A DNA stretch of 33,586 bases from the NCBI RefSeq assembly GCF_913776565.1, contig NZ_CAJYPF010000009.1, positions 1 to 33,586 on the forward strand, read 5' to 3'. A program made the translations under genes and the position numbers. Positions within the stretch are counted from its first letter, which is position 1. Each line of letters starts with the position of its first letter. Positions 25,405-32,969 of this stretch are shown piece by piece. The notes under the pieces are model-generated. The model saw only the letters and a list, made by a program, of their open reading frames with translations, made no database searches and had not been told where the DNA came from. The DNA is from an uncultured Microbacterium sp. GTDB lineage: Bacteria > Actinomycetota > Actinomycetes > Actinomycetales > Microbacteriaceae.

Positions 25405-26744
25405 AGCTCGACCCCCGCACCGCTGGCCGCGTCGGGGGCGGCGGTGACGTCGACCGGCGATCCGGGGGCGGATGCCACGGTCTCGGCCGCACGCGTCTGC
25501 GCCCGGCCCTCGACAGTCTCGGGCGCGTGCTCGGCGTCGTAGAGGTCGAAGTACCGGGCCGCGGTGTCCATGTCCTTGTCGCCGCGACCGGACAGGTTGA
25601 TGGCGATCACGGCATCCGGGCCCAGCTCGCGGCCGATGCGCAGGGCGCCGGCGAGGGCGTGGGCGGACTCGATCGCGGGGATGATGCCCTCGGTGCGCGA
25701 CAGCAGCCGCAGGGCCTGCATCGCCTCGTCGTCGGTCGCCGGGATGTACTGGGCGCGGCCGATGTCGGCGAGCCACGCGTGCTCGGGACCGACGCCGGGG
25801 TAGTCGAGGCCCGCCGAGATCGAGTGCGACTCGGTGGTCTGCCCGTCCTCGTCCTGCAGCACGTAGGTGCGCGCGCCGTGCAGCACGCCGGGGCGGCCGC
25901 GACCGATGGAGGCCGCGTGCTTGGGCGTGTCGACGCCGTCGCCGGCCGCCTCCACGCCATAGAGGGCCACGCCCTCGTCATCGAGGAACGCGTCGAACAT
26001 GCCGATCGCGTTGGAGCCGCCGCCGACGCACGCGAAGACGGCGTCGGGGAGGCGGCCGAGCCGCTCGAGGAACTCGGCGCGGGTCTCTTCGCCGATGATC
26101 TTCTGGAAGTCGCGCACCATCGCCGGGAACGGGTGGGGACCCGCGGCGGTGCCGAAGATGTAGTTGGTCGTCTCGACCGAGGCGACCCAGTCGCGGTACG
26201 CCTCGTTGATGGCGTCCTTGAGGGTGCGCGAACCCGTGGTGACGGGCACGACCTCGGCGCCCAGCAGGCGCATGCGGGCGACGTTGAGAGCCTGACGCTC
26301 GGTGTCGACCTCGCCCATGTAGATGACGCAGTCCAGACCGAACAGCGCGGCGGCCGTGGCGGTCGCGACGCCGTGCTGGCCCGCTCCGGTCTCGGCGATC
26401 ACGCGGGTCTTGCCGAGGCGCTTGGTGAGCAGGGCCTGGCCGAGCACATTGTTGATCTTGTGCGAGCCGGTGTGGTTGAGGTCCTCGCGCTTGAGGAAGA
26501 CCCGCGCGCCTCCGGCGTGCGCGGCGAAGCGCGGCACCTCGGTCAGCACCGAGGGGCGCCCGGCGTAGTCGTGCAGAAGAGCGCGCAGCTCGGTCTGGAA
26601 CTCGGGGTCGGCCATCGCCGACTCGTAGACCGCGGTCAGCTCGTCGATCGCGGCGATGAGCGACTCGGGCATGTAGCGGCCGCCGAAGTCGCCGAAGAAC
26701 GGCCCCTTCTGGTCGCGGAGGTTCTGCGTGGGCAGGGTGGTCAT
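25401..26744 (-). CDS. trpB: Tryptophan synthase beta subunit
   Basis: A 447-aa PLP enzyme condensing indole and serine to tryptophan. [14 protein letters not shown] opens the protein. The PLP Lys is in [11 protein letters not shown], and the phosphate-binding loop is [25 protein letters not shown] and [19 protein letters not shown] are further family signatures. The conserved core ends around residue 400 ([13 protein letters not shown]); the remaining roughly 45 residues form an Ala/Pro/Ser-rich tail ([19 protein letters not shown]…) not needed for catalysis. ATG 26744 overlaps the trpC stop (ATGA) and the 3' end overlaps trpA (GTGA), a tightly coupled trpC-trpB-trpA chain. Confidence 0.97.
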   Translation of the reverse strand: MTTLPTQNLRDQKGPFFGDFGGRYMPESLIAAIDELTAVYESAMADPEFQTELRALLHDYAGRPSVLTEVPRFAAHAGGARVFLKREDLNHTGSHKINNVLGQALLTKRLGKTRVIAETGAGQHGVATATAAALFGLDCVIYMGEVDTERQALNVARMRLLGAEVVPVTTGSRTLKDAINEAYRDWVASVETTNYIFGTAAGPHPFPAMVRDFQKIIGEETRAEFLERLGRLPDAVFACVGGGSNAIGMFDAFLDDEGVALYGVEAAGDGVDTPKHAASIGRGRPGVLHGARTYVLQDEDGQTTESHSISAGLDYPGVGPEHAWLADIGRAQYIPATDDEAMQALRLLSRTEGIIPAIESAHALAGALRIGRELGPDAVIAINLSGRGDKDMDTAARYFDLYDAEHAPETVEGRAQTRAAETVASAPGSPVDVTAAPDAASGAGVEL

Positions 26745-27517
26745 GACGTCTCCTGGAGGAACGCGCGAAGGGTGGCGACCGGGTCTCCGGTCACGAGGGC
26801 CTCGCCCACGAGAACCACATCCGCGCCCGCGGCGCGATAGTGGGCGACGTCGGCGGGGGCGAGGACGGCGGACTCCGCGATCTTGACGGCATCCGCGGGG
26901 AAACGGTCGGCGAGTGAGCCGAACAGGTCCCGGTCGAGCTCGAAGGTCGAGAGGTTCCGCGCATTCACGCCGATGAGCTTCGCGCCCAACTGGCCGGCGC
27001 GGTCGAGCTCGTCGGCCGAGTGCGTCTCGACCAGGGCCGTCATGCCGAGCTCCGTCACGAGGGCGTAGAGCTCGGTGAGCGTCTTATGCTCGAGGGCCGC
27101 GACGATCAGCAGCACCAGGTCGGCTCCCGAGGCGCGGGCCTCGAGCACCTGATAGGGCGTGGCGATGAAGTCCTTGCGCAGCACCGGCACGCTCACCGCG
27201 GCGCGCACGGCCTCGAGGTCGGCGAGGCTGCCCTTGAACTTGCGCTGCTCGGTCAGCACCGAGATCGCCGAGGCCCCGCCCTCTTCGTACAGGCGGGCCT
27301 GCCGCGCGGGGTCGGGGATGGTCGCGAGGTCGCCGCGCGAGGGGCTCGCCCGCTTGACCTCGGCGATGACCTTGACCCGGTCGGCGGGGGCGAGCATCGC
27401 CAGCGCGTCGCGTGCCGGCGTCTGCGCGAGGGCGTCGCGCTCGACGTCGGCGAGCGATCGCGTCTGCCGGCGCTGCTCGGCGTCCTCTACCGCTCCGGCC
27501 GTCAGATCGGCCAGCAC
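26741..27517 (-). CDS. trpC: Indole-3-glycerol phosphate synthase
   Basis: A 258-aa TIM barrel catalysing ring closure of carboxyphenylamino-deoxyribulose phosphate to indole-3-glycerol phosphate. Motifs are [15 protein letters not shown] (catalytic Glu/Lys and phosphate site), [32 protein letters not shown] and IAESAV. The GTG start at 27517 lies 2 nt after the stop of the HGxxPAAW small-protein gene, and the stop overlaps trpB. The track's start at 27625 reads across that small gene and is rejected. It is not fused to trpF, and no trpF, trpD or trpE gene is in the window. Confidence 0.96.
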   Translation of the reverse strand: MLADLTAGAVEDAEQRRQTRSLADVERDALAQTPARDALAMLAPADRVKVIAEVKRASPSRGDLATIPDPARQARLYEEGGASAISVLTEQRKFKGSLADLEAVRAAVSVPVLRKDFIATPYQVLEARASGADLVLLIVAALEHKTLTELYALVTELGMTALVETHSADELDRAGQLGAKLIGVNARNLSTFELDRDLFGSLADRFPADAVKIAESAVLAPADVAHYRAAGADVVLVGEALVTGDPVATLRAFLQETS

Positions 27518-27519
27518 GG

Positions 27520-27750
27520 TCAGTGGGCCTTCGGGTTGGACTTCGCGCCGTTCGCGCCGTAGCCGGCCTTGGTCATGACGAAACCGACGATCGCCCCCAC
27601 GACGAGCAGACCGACCGACGCCCACACCAGCACCGGCATGTCGAGCCAGAAGAACAGCGTGCCCAGCGTGAAGGCGACGAGCATGATGATCACGGCCGTC
27701 CAGGCGGCGGGCGAGTGTCCGTGGCCGGGATCGCCGATGGGGTTGCTCAT
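27520..27750 (-). CDS. HGxxPAAW family small membrane protein
   Basis: A 76-aa protein with two hydrophobic helices (about residues 17-35 and 39-59). The N-terminus GDPGHGHSPAAWTAV carries the HGxxPAAW signature of a small actinobacterial family usually found just upstream of trpC, as here. Its biochemical role is not established. ATG 27750 has AGGAG 4 nt upstream. The stop is 2 nt before trpC, so they are cotranscribed. Upstream there is a 228-nt gap holding a nested-hairpin repeat, which makes this gene the likely first of the trpCBA transcript. Confidence 0.88.
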   Translation of the reverse strand: MSNPIGDPGHGHSPAAWTAVIIMLVAFTLGTLFFWLDMPVLVWASVGLLVVGAIVGFVMTKAGYGANGAKSNPKAH

Positions 27751-27895
27751 GGGGCTCCTAACAGTCGCGCGCGGGCGCAGGGGAAAGCGTGGAGTCCAGT
27801 CTACCGAAGCGCGCCCCGGCCCTCCCGCCGACGTCTCGATGTCGCGAGGTCGGGCTCGCGGCGGTCTGTTGCGCCGTCCGGGCGGCGGTCGTCGC

Positions 27896-27962
27896 CGAGG
27901 AACGCTGTTCGTGCCGAGACACGCGGCGTCGTGGCGTGTCTCAGCAGCGGCAGCGTTTCTCG
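27896..27962. repeat. Nested-hairpin intergenic repeat, copy A
   Basis: The outer stem is CGAGGAACGCTG paired with CAGCGTTTCTCG (one mismatch). The inner stem is GAGACACGC (27916-27924) paired with GCGTGTCTC (27934-27942), perfect over 9 bp. The sequence clearly resembles copy B at 30915-30985, which keeps both stems with different bases. It fills the gap between the Trp-associated membrane protein and the HGxxPAAW gene. It could be a dispersed palindromic repeat or a structured RNA or terminator. Confidence 0.7.
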
Positions 27963-27978
27963 CGCGGTGACGGAAGGC

Positions 27979-28566
27979 TCAGGCCGTGGGGTCGTCGCCG
28001 CGCGAGAGGTCGTCCCACGAGTCGATCGCGTCGTGCGGGCGGCCGGTGTCGGCTCCCGCCTCGGTGGCGGTGCGGTACTTTCGGCTCGCGCCCGACGCCC
28101 ACCGTCGCGCGGTCACGAGGGTGAAGACGGATGCCGCGGCCAGCACCAGCTGCGCGAGCAGCGTCACCGCCGGCCACGGGGTCAGCGACAGATCCGTCAC
28201 GAGCGAGGCGACGGCATCCGTCCCCGAGATGCCGGTCGCGTCGGTGACGGTCGCCGCCGTGGCCGACACGGGCGGCGAGACGAGCAGCTGCGCCGTGCCG
28301 AGGCCCACGAGCGCGGCGATCAGCACGCCCAACGCGCCGAAGACGTAGCGCAGGACCGGGCCGACGATCGACAGCGCCGCACCGAGAGCCAGGGCTGCGA
28401 GGCTCAGCGGTGTGAGGACCGGGAGGGCCTCGGCCCCCGGGACGGCGAGGGTCTGCTGGGCGCCGTCGTCGAGGGTCACGTCGATCCACGTCTGGGTCGA
28501 CGCGATGACGCCGATCGCCCCGGCCGCCAGCATCGCCAGCACCGCCGTCGATCGGGCGCGTCGCAT
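27979..28566 (-). CDS. Trp biosynthesis-associated membrane protein
   Basis: A 195-aa protein with about four hydrophobic segments: near the N-terminus (STAVLAMLAAGAIGVIAS), two in the middle (PLSLAALALGAALSIVG and VFGALGVLIAALVGLG), and one late (AVTLLAQLVLAAASVFTLV). The conserved TQTWIDVTLDDG follows the first helix on the outer face. This matches the actinobacterial Trp-associated membrane protein family, known from its place inside trp gene clusters; a role in tryptophan transport or supply is suggested by context only. The charged C-terminal tail ends in SWDDLSRGDDP. ATG 28566 overlaps the hisI stop (TGATG), so it is directly coupled to hisI; trpE is commonly found at this point in relatives and is absent. 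Confidence 0.85.
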   Translation of the reverse strand: MRRARSTAVLAMLAAGAIGVIASTQTWIDVTLDDGAQQTLAVPGAEALPVLTPLSLAALALGAALSIVGPVLRYVFGALGVLIAALVGLGTAQLLVSPPVSATAATVTDATGISGTDAVASLVTDLSLTPWPAVTLLAQLVLAAASVFTLVTARRWASGASRKYRTATEAGADTGRPHDAIDSWDDLSRGDDPTA

Positions 28567-28904
28567 CAGCGCTCCCCCACGACGGGGTGCAGGTCGTCGG
28601 CGTCGAAGCAGGTGTGGTCGCCGGTGTGACACGCGGCGCCGATCTGGTCGACCTCGATCAGCAGGGTGTCGCCGTCGCAGTCGAGCCGCGCACCCTTCAC
28701 GAGCTGGATGTGGCCCGAGGTGTCGCCCTTGCGCCAGTACTCCTGACGCGAGCGCGACCAGAACGTCACGCGGCCGGTGGTGAGCGTGCGGTTCAGGGCC
28801 TCGGCATCCATCCACCCGACCATGAGCACCTCGCGCGAGTCGAACTGCTGGATCACCGCGGCGACCAGGCCGTCGGCGTCGTACTTCACGCGGTCGACGC
28901 TCAT
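28566..28904 (-). CDS. hisI: Phosphoribosyl-AMP cyclohydrolase
   Basis: A 112-aa monofunctional HisI that opens the adenine ring of PR-AMP in histidine synthesis. Conserved features are [31 protein letters not shown], and the metal ligands CDGDTLL (Cys76, Asp77, Asp79) and [10 protein letters not shown] (Cys92, Cys99). ATG 28904 overlaps the hisF stop (ATGA). The track's 207-aa ORF has an Arg-rich artefactual N-terminus. HisE is a separate gene here, as usual in actinobacteria. Confidence 0.96.
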   Translation of the reverse strand: MSVDRVKYDADGLVAAVIQQFDSREVLMVGWMDAEALNRTLTTGRVTFWSRSRQEYWRKGDTSGHIQLVKGARLDCDGDTLLIEVDQIGAACHTGDHTCFDADDLHPVVGER

Positions 28905-29665
28905 CGGCGCACCTCGATCCCCTCGGAGGCCATCGCGTCCTTGACCTGACCCACGGTCAACTGACCGGAGTGGAACACGGATGCCGCCAGCACGGCGTCG
29001 GCGCCGGCCTGCACGGCCGGGGCGAAGTGCTCGAGGGCGCCCGCCCCGCCCGACGCGATCACGGGGACCGCGGCGACCTGGCGCATGAGGCGGACGAGCT
29101 CGAGGTCGAAGCCCTGTTTCGTGCCGTCGGCGTCGATCGAGTTGACCAGCAGCTCGCCGGCTCCGCGCTCGACGGCCTCGCGCGCCCATTCGAGCGCGTC
29201 GAGGGTCGTCTCGGTGCGCCCGCCGTGGGTGGTCACGACGAAGCCGGAGGGGGTGGATGCCGCCCGCTTGACGTCGAGAGAGAGCACGATCACCTGCGCG
29301 CCGAAGCGATCGGCGATCTCGTCGATCAGCTGCGGACGAGCGATCGCGGCGGAGTTGACGCCGATTTTGTCGGCGCCGACCGCGAGCAGGCGCGCGACGT
29401 CGTCGGCGGAGCGGACTCCCCCGCCGACCGTGAGCGGGATGAAGACCTGCTCGGCGGTGCGGCGCACGACGTCGTAGGTCGTTGAGCGCTCGTCGACCGT
29501 GGCCGTGACGTCGAGGAAGGTGACCTCGTCGGCGCCCTGGTCGAAGTACAGTTTCGCCAGCTCGACCGGGTCGCCCATGTCGCGCAGGTCGAGGAAGTTG
29601 ACGCCCTTGACGACGCGGCCCGCGGCGACGTCGAGGCAGGGGATGACGCGACGCGCGAGGGTCAT
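28901..29665 (-). CDS. hisF: Imidazole glycerol phosphate synthase cyclase subunit
   Basis: A 254-aa TIM barrel that uses ammonia from HisH to form imidazole glycerol phosphate and AICAR. The first catalytic Asp is in [16 protein letters not shown] and the second in [42 protein letters not shown] and VIASGGAG are family phosphate and barrel motifs. ATG 29665 overlaps the hisG stop (TGATG). hisH and hisA are not in the window, so the partner subunit must be encoded elsewhere. Confidence 0.97.
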   Translation of the reverse strand: MTLARRVIPCLDVAAGRVVKGVNFLDLRDMGDPVELAKLYFDQGADEVTFLDVTATVDERSTTYDVVRRTAEQVFIPLTVGGGVRSADDVARLLAVGADKIGVNSAAIARPQLIDEIADRFGAQVIVLSLDVKRAASTPSGFVVTTHGGRTETTLDALEWAREAVERGAGELLVNSIDADGTKQGFDLELVRLMRQVAAVPVIASGGAGALEHFAPAVQAGADAVLAASVFHSGQLTVGQVKDAMASEGIEVRR

Positions 29666-30507
29666 CAGAGCCTCGCGGCGAGGATCTCGGTGACGAGGAT
29701 CGCGCGCGCGCCGATCGCGTAGAGCGCGTCCATGACCTGGTTCACGTCGCGGCGCGGGCTCATCACCCGCACGGCGACCCACTCGGGGTCGCGCAGCGGC
29801 GAGATCGTGGGCGACTCCAGGCCCGGGGCCACGGCCACCGCCTGCTCGACGAGGGCGGCGGGCAGGTCGTAGTCGATGAGCACGTATCTGCGGGCGGCGA
29901 GCACGCCGCGCAGGCGCCGCAGCAGCGTCTCGGTGCCCTCGGCCTCCTGGGGGCCGGCGATGAGGACGGCGTCGCTCTCGAGCAGCACGGGGCCGAAGAT
30001 CTCGAGCCCCGCCTGGCGGAGCGTGGTGCCGGTCGAGACGACGTCGGCGACGGCATCCGCCACCCCGAGCTGCACGGCGGACTCGACCGCGCCGTCGAGC
30101 GGCACGATGTCGACGGCGATGCCGCGTTCGTCGAGGAAGGCGTCGACCAGGCCGGGGTAGGCGGTGGCGACCCGCAGGCCCTGCAGGTCCTGCACGTCGG
30201 TGAAGCGGCCGGGCCGGCCGGCGAAGCGGAACGTGGACCCGGCGAAGCCGAGCGACTCGATCTCGCGGGCACCGGGCATGCGGGCATCGAGCAGCAGGTC
30301 GCGGCCCGTGATGCCGACATCGAGCGCGCCGGAGCCGACGTAGGTCGCGATGTCGCGGGGGCGCAGGTAGAAGAACTCGACCTCGTTGACGGGGTCGACG
30401 GTGTACAGGTCTTTCGAGTCGCGTCGTCCGGTGTAACCGGCCTCCGAGAGCATCTCGGCGGCGGTCTCGGCGAGCGACCCCTTGTTCGGCACGGCGATTC
30501 GCAGCAT
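29665..30507 (-). CDS. hisG: ATP phosphoribosyltransferase (long form)
   Basis: A 280-aa first enzyme of histidine synthesis, condensing ATP and [23 protein letters not shown] starts the catalytic domain; [15 protein letters not shown] and [20 protein letters not shown] are conserved PRPP-site segments. The last 70-80 residues (including [19 protein letters not shown] and [12 protein letters not shown]) form the ACT-like regulatory domain of the long, HisZ-independent form, known for feedback inhibition by histidine. ATG 30507 has no strong ribosome site; it follows hisE by 46 nt. Confidence 0.96.
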   Translation of the reverse strand: MLRIAVPNKGSLAETAAEMLSEAGYTGRRDSKDLYTVDPVNEVEFFYLRPRDIATYVGSGALDVGITGRDLLLDARMPGAREIESLGFAGSTFRFAGRPGRFTDVQDLQGLRVATAYPGLVDAFLDERGIAVDIVPLDGAVESAVQLGVADAVADVVSTGTTLRQAGLEIFGPVLLESDAVLIAGPQEAEGTETLLRRLRGVLAARRYVLIDYDLPAALVEQAVAVAPGLESPTISPLRDPEWVAVRVMSPRRDVNQVMDALYAIGARAILVTEILAARL

Positions 30508-30553
30508 GTCGGGGGCTTTCGTGTGGGGTGAGCGTGTGGGAGTCGAGGCGGAC

Positions 30554-30817
30554 TCAGAGATGTCGGTAGACGTCTTCGAGCGACAGTCCCTTGGCGAGCA
30601 TGAGCGTCTGCAGGTGGTAGAGCAGCTGCGAGATCTCCTCGGCCGCGGCCTCGTCGGACTCGTACTCGGCGGCCATCCACACCTCGGCGGCCTCTTCGAC
30701 GATCTTCTTGCCGATCGCGTGGACGCCCGCGTCGAGCTGGGCGACGGTGCCGGACCCCTCGGGTCGCTCGACGGCCTTGGCGCTGAGTTCCGCGAACAGG
30801 TCGTCGAAGGTCTTCAC
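30554..30817 (-). CDS. hisE: Phosphoribosyl-ATP pyrophosphatase
   Basis: An 87-aa all-helical MazG-like hydrolase that removes pyrophosphate from PR-ATP. The signature is [17 protein letters not shown] with the metal-binding Glu residues, followed by [18 protein letters not shown]. Length is typical of monofunctional HisE. The start is GTG 30817, immediately preceded by GGAGGG and, 6 nt upstream, by TACCCT, giving the same leaderless layout as polA. It is the first gene of the hisE-hisG-hisF-hisI chain. The track's 297-aa ORF extends over repeats and rpe and is wrong upstream. Confidence 0.95.
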   Translation of the reverse strand: MKTFDDLFAELSAKAVERPEGSGTVAQLDAGVHAIGKKIVEEAAEVWMAAEYESDEAAAEEISQLLYHLQTLMLAKGLSLEDVYRHL

Positions 30818-30823
30818 CCCTCC

Positions 30824-30829
30824 AGGGTA
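30824..30829 (-). promoter_or_regulatory. -10 hexamer for a leaderless hisE transcript
   Basis: Minus-strand TACCCT, then GGAGGG, then GTG 30817. It would start the his operon inside the gap that contains the tandem repeats. Confidence 0.5.
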
Positions 30830-30862
30830 TCGGGTCGGCGGGGGTGGGGCTGTCCGCCGGGC

Positions 30863-30930
30863 GGCGGGCGACGCCCGGCCTCGACAAACGCCGTCGAGGC
30901 GGGCGACGCCCGGCCTCGACAAACGCCGTC
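30863..30930. repeat. 33-bp perfect tandem direct repeat
   Basis: Two identical 33-bp copies at 30863-30895 and 30898-30930 (period 35 bp), each beginning GGCGGGCGACGCCC and ending AAACGCCGTC. The second copy runs into the nested-hairpin repeat, so part of that element has been duplicated. Confidence 0.85.
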
Positions 30931-30985
30931 CCGTGCGAGACACGCGGCGAGACGGCGTTTCTGCACAGGCAGGGCGTTTATCGAG
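30915..30985. repeat. Nested-hairpin intergenic repeat, copy B
   Basis: The outer stem is CTCGACAAACGCC (30915-30927) with GGCGTTTATCGAG (30973-30985), one mismatch in 13. The inner stem is GAGACACGC (30937-30945) with GCGTTTCT (30955-30962), imperfect. It is related to copy A; the outer stem differs in sequence (GCC/GGC here, GCTG/CAGC there) while pairing is kept. It lies between rpe and hisE. Confidence 0.7.
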
Positions 30986-30999
30986 GTCGCGGGGGCGCC

Positions 31000-31665
31000 T
31001 CAGTGGCGGTGGCGCGCGGCGGAGGCGCGCAGCGACCGGATCGCCCGATCGGGGTCGTCGGCCCCGAACACCGCGGAGCCCGCGACGAACGTGTCCGCCC
31101 CGGCCTCGGCGGCCTGCGCGATCGTCGACTCGCCGATGCCGCCGTCGACCTGCAACCACACGCTCGAGCCGCGACGCTTCGCCTCGTCGGCCAGGGCGCG
31201 GAGCTTCGGCATGGTCTCCGGCATGAACGACTGTCCGCCGAACCCCGGTTCGACCGTCATGACCAGGATCTGGTCGAACTCGTCGAGCGCCTCGAACAGG
31301 TTCTGGACCGGCGTTCCCGGTTTGACCGCGACGCCCGCGCGTGCGCCGATCGACCGCAGCCGCCGCGCGAGCGCGATGGGCGAGGCCGCGGCCTCGAGGT
31401 GGAACGTGACGGATGCCGCACCCAGCTCGGCGTACGCGGGAGCCCACCGGTCGGGGTCGTCGATCATCAGGTGGACGTCCAGGGGGACGGGGCTGGTCTC
31501 CTGCACGCGGGTGACCATCTGCGGCCCGAAGGTGAGGTTGGGGACGAAGTGGTTGTCCATGACGTCGACGTGCACGAAATCCGCGCCGGCGATGCGAGCC
31601 AGCTCCGATTCCATGTTCACGAAGTCGGCGGCCAGGATGCTGGGGTTGATGCGCGGGGCGGACAT
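31000..31665 (-). CDS. rpe: Ribulose-phosphate 3-epimerase
   Basis: A 221-aa TIM barrel interconverting ribulose 5-phosphate and xylulose 5-phosphate in the pentose phosphate pathway. Motifs: [29 protein letters not shown] (catalytic Asp and metal His), [21 protein letters not shown] and WLQVDGGI with the second catalytic Asp. I start at ATG 31665 rather than the track's 31671 because GATAAT lies 6 nt upstream (leaderless layout) and the protein then begins MSAPRINPS as in relatives. It ends 182 nt before hisE. It is divergent from the plus-strand membrane protein. Confidence 0.97.
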   Translation of the reverse strand: MSAPRINPSILAADFVNMESELARIAGADFVHVDVMDNHFVPNLTFGPQMVTRVQETSPVPLDVHLMIDDPDRWAPAYAELGAASVTFHLEAAASPIALARRLRSIGARAGVAVKPGTPVQNLFEALDEFDQILVMTVEPGFGGQSFMPETMPKLRALADEAKRRGSSVWLQVDGGIGESTIAQAAEAGADTFVAGSAVFGADDPDRAIRSLRASAARHRH

Positions 31666-31671
31666 GAGCAC

Positions 31672-31677
31672 ATTATC
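31672..31677 (-). promoter_or_regulatory. -10 hexamer for a leaderless rpe transcript
   Basis: Minus-strand GATAAT, six nucleotides (GTGCTC), then ATG 31665. It is AT-rich in a GC-rich context. Confidence 0.55.
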
Positions 31678-31735
31678 CCGTTCGCGGTGCGCGGCTCCGG
31701 CGGGGTGGCCGGCAGCGAGCCGACAAGGTGGAGCC

Positions 31736-32929
31736 GTGACGACACACGAAGACCCGCGAGCGGGCGAGAGTGCCGTTCCCGTCTGGGACGCCGAGCGCGG
31801 CCGGTGGGTGGCGAACGGCTACGGCTGGGACGGGGAGCGGGAGCGATGGCTCGCGCTGTCTCCCGCGGACACCACGGCATCCCCGCAGAGGACGACCCGG
31901 CCGGGGTTGCCGCGCTCGACGTCGCGCCGGCGCGTCGTCCGGGTCGTCGCCGCGGCCACCGCGGTGACGGCGATGCTCGCGGGCCTGGTGTTCGTCGGCC
32001 TGAACGCGCTCGGGCTCGGTGGTCGACCTCCGCGTATCGGCACCGACCCCGCGACCGTCGTGACGACCTACCTGGAGGCGATCGCGGATGCCGACGCGAC
32101 CACCGCGTTGGGGCAGCTCGCGCAGGTGCCCGGCGATCGATCGTTCCTCACCGACGAGATGCTGCGCGCCTCGGCCGGACACGCGCCGATCGCCGAGATC
32201 TCGGTCCTGCGCCCCCACCCCCGCACACCCGACCCGCTGCACCTCGACGTGACAGCGACGTTCAGCGTCGGAGGGACGCCCGCCACGGCGACCTTCCCGC
32301 TCGTGCGCACCGGCCTCGACTCCCCGTGGAGGCTCGGCCGGGGCACCCTCGAGGTCGTGATGCCGCCGGCGGCCGACGGGCTCGTGGTGACCGTGAACGG
32401 GCAGGCGGTCGGTGCGGACGTGATCGAGGTCTTCCCCGGAACGTACGAGCTGGCCTCGACCACCCCGGCGTTCGTCCTGCGCGGGGGCACCGTGCAGACC
32501 CTCGTCGATCCCGCATCGACGTCGCCCGCGTTCACCGACATCCGCGCCGAGCTGACCGACTCAGGCCTGGCGACCTTCCGGACCGCCGTGGCCGACGCGG
32601 TGCACGTCTGCGTGGCCGCGACGTCGCTCGCCGCCGGGTGCGGGCTCGACCTGCCCCCCACGACGAACGACGGCATCCGCCTCATCGACGGCACCGTCCA
32701 CCGCTCCCTGTCCGGTTCGACCGAGGCCGCGCTCGCGCACCTCGAACCCGACGGATCCTCCCCCGCCGCGCTGCAGATCGCCGCGAACCGGCTCGGCGAG
32801 GTGGACGCGACCGCCGACTGCGAGAAGGACGGTCGGCGCTATACCGGCTGTACCTTCCACGGCCTGCCGGGGCTGGGCTCACCCGTCGTCGATTTCTCCA
32901 CGAGCCCCCCGCTGGTGCGCTGGGACTGA
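31736..32929 (+). CDS. Single-pass membrane protein with extracytoplasmic domain, hypothetical
   Basis: A 397-aa protein. The cytoplasmic N-terminus (1-65) contains Trp-rich WDAERGRWVANGYGWDGERERW, reminiscent of short Trp motifs at the N-termini of other actinobacterial membrane proteins. A basic stretch (STSRRRVVR) precedes one transmembrane helix (about 67-89). The outer domain begins with a helical segment (TVVTTYLEAIADADATTALGQLAQ) like NTF2/DUF4878-type domains, followed by beta-rich sequence and two Cys pairs (HVCVAA…GCGLDL and DCEKDGRRYTGC). GTG 31736 is chosen by frame and by CAAGGT 6 nt upstream. I do not recognise a named family. It is divergent from rpe and convergent with rsmB, so it sits on the opposite strand between two genes that are usual neighbours. 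A 12-bp palindrome (32940-32951) follows the stop. Confidence 0.75.
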   Translation: MTTHEDPRAGESAVPVWDAERGRWVANGYGWDGERERWLALSPADTTASPQRTTRPGLPRSTSRRRVVRVVAAATAVTAMLAGLVFVGLNALGLGGRPPRIGTDPATVVTTYLEAIADADATTALGQLAQVPGDRSFLTDEMLRASAGHAPIAEISVLRPHPRTPDPLHLDVTATFSVGGTPATATFPLVRTGLDSPWRLGRGTLEVVMPPAADGLVVTVNGQAVGADVIEVFPGTYELASTTPAFVLRGGTVQTLVDPASTSPAFTDIRAELTDSGLATFRTAVADAVHVCVAATSLAAGCGLDLPPTTNDGIRLIDGTVHRSLSGSTEAALAHLEPDGSSPAALQIAANRLGEVDATADCEKDGRRYTGCTFHGLPGLGSPVVDFSTSPPLVRWD

Positions 32930-32969
32930 ACGCCCGCGCCCGCCCGGGCGGTTGGAGACGGCGGCCGGG

